Shown: positions 63,354-64,000 of the stretch, one piece after another | Position numbering within the stretch: the first letter of the stretch is position 1 | How the letters are laid out: each line of letters starts with the position of its first letter | Notes under the pieces: model-generated | Database searches by the model: none | What the model saw: only the letters and a program-made list of their open reading frames with translations | What the model was told of the DNA's origin: nothing | Source of the DNA: Marinobacter sp. X15-166B | Lineage (GTDB): Bacteria > Pseudomonadota > Gammaproteobacteria > Pseudomonadales > Oleiphilaceae | Assembly (NCBI RefSeq): GCF_001752365.1 | Contig: NZ_MEIY01000001.1 | Coordinates: 700,987 to 764,986 of the forward strand | DNA length: 64,000 bases | Direction: 5' to 3' | Translations under genes and position numbers: made by a program

Positions 63354-63683
63354 CCCCAGCTGGCCCATAAGCAGGAAAAAGCCCTCCAACGGTATGACCC
63401 GATGAAAGGCTAAAGGATACAGCTCTCGCTGGCGAGGGAGCTTGAGTCAATCAAGAAAGCCTCCGAAAACCTAGCTGGAGACCACTTAAATCGACACAAC
63501 GAGATGCATTCACTGCGATCGAGAACGTAACTCCGAGTGTCATGTAGCCTTCTAATACCTCTGTTTTTATGGACGGGCCTAGGGGATTAAACGACTGCCC
63601 ACCACAAATAGTTTAGATGGGGATGGATAGAAAAAGCCTGCCCTTGCAGTATCGTGAAAACGATAGGGTAGTGACACTCAGAC

Positions 63684-63722
63684 CTCCCGCCCCAAAACCG
63701 ACTTATAGCTTTGGGGCGGGAG
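63684..63722. repeat. Perfect 13-bp inverted repeat
   Basis: CTCCCGCCCCAAA (63684-63696) pairs with TTTGGGGCGGGAG (63710-63722) around a 13-base loop. It has no T tract on the plus strand. It could be a terminator remnant, a recombination-related structure or a hairpin of a small RNA. Confidence 0.7.
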
Positions 63723-63872
63723 TAAAACTGAAAACGCAACCTGCAACTACCTGCTTTAACAGTGTAATTTAGGTGCTCCCATATTGACGTTAGGTCATAA
63801 CTATAAGGTGAACTCTGGCCTGAGCACTAAGCCCCTGCTGTCAGCTCTTTAACTATCATGCTCTTATGGAGC

Positions 63873-63926
63873 AGAGGTAGTAGAGGTAGTAGAGGTAGTA
63901 GAGGTAGTAGAGGTAGTAGAGGTAGT
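63873..63926. repeat. Tandem 9-bp repeat, six copies
   Basis: Six exact copies of AGAGGTAGT, followed by a partial AGAG. It begins eight bases beyond the stop codon of the minus-strand partial gene, so it lies in that gene's 3' flank. The unit length keeps reading frame in both strands, but no ORF crosses it convincingly. Confidence 0.9.
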
Positions 63927-63933
63927 AGAGCTA

Positions 63934-64000
63934 CTAAGCCTTAGCTACGACTGGTTGATACCCAAGCGTCCGCTCATACTCTTCAACCATTAGCTGGTGT
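63934..64000 (-). CDS. C-terminal end of an unidentified island protein (partial)
   Basis: Reading in from the window edge on the minus strand, 21 codons without a stop (HQLMVEEYERTLGYQ followed by PVVAKA) end at TAG (63934-63936). The mix of charged and hydrophobic residues looks coding, but so short a piece cannot be identified. It would be convergent with the integrase gene. Confidence 0.35.
   Translation of the reverse strand, partial: HQLMVEEYERTLGYQPVVAKA

Larger units (their letters stand above)
63354..63933. other. Sparsely coding island DNA after the integrase
   Basis: 580 bases with no convincing gene. A frame at 63363-63530 reads as two short charged helical segments broken by a TAA at 63411, possibly a decayed gene. 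A perfect 13-bp hairpin lies at 63684-63722 and a 9-base tandem repeat at 63873-63926. Its base composition is AT-richer than the core genome. Confidence 0.5.

Overview
The window is about 64 kb of chromosome from a gammaproteobacterium of the Pseudomonas/Oceanospirillales/Cellvibrio type, probably marine; no genus can be assigned from the sequence alone. The evidence is the core order grpE-dnaK-dnaJ-dapB-carA-carB-greA-yhbY-ftsH-folP-glmM-tpiA-secG-tRNA-Leu-rimP-nusA-infB-rbfA-truB-rpsO-pnp, the two-subunit arginine succinyltransferase (AruF/AruG type), DcaP-type porins, and the fur/bamE-rnfH-ratA-smpB-ssrA block.

Layout. 1-7.1 kb: a cut gene divergent from a TetR regulator, then the arginine succinyltransferase (AST) pathway on the minus strand (astC, aruF, aruG, astD, astB; astE is absent). 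7.1-10 kb: two tandem paralogous DcaP-like porins with the same promoter and palindromic operator layout. 10-14.3 kb: pyruvate dehydrogenase aceE-aceF. 14.9-21.5 kb: a KamA-family radical SAM enzyme, the CnoX chaperedoxin, an AsrA-like second Lon protease, a MarR regulator and an unknown membrane-anchored TPR protein. 21.6-26.5 kb: a livJHMGF branched-chain amino acid ABC transporter whose binding-protein gene carries a -1 frameshift. 26.6-29.9 kb: DUF3015, DUF4105 and a lipoprotein alpha/beta hydrolase, followed by a composite repeat.

30-57 kb is the information-processing and protein-quality core. It runs almost entirely on the minus strand from grpE to pnp: heat-shock chaperones with sigma-32 promoters, lysine and pyrimidine/arginine precursor synthesis, transcription factors, FtsH, cell-wall and folate enzymes, the nusA-infB operon and RNA decay. 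recN (SOS), fur, bamE, the rnfH-ratA pair, a sodium symporter and smpB-ssrA (trans-translation) follow. The last 2.4 kb begins a genomic island integrated at the 3' end of ssrA, with a tyrosine recombinase and sparsely coding DNA up to the window edge.

Most of the window is ordinary core genome. The most interesting signals are the twin porin promoters with a shared palindrome, the structured and terminator-rich rimP-nusA leader standing where pseudomonads and E. coli carry a tRNA-Met, the loss of rlmE from its usual slot, a 7-residue tandem duplication in the DNA-binding domain of Fur, the livJ frameshift, and the repeat and hairpin structures in the ssrA island. I found no clear new defence system or CRISPR array.
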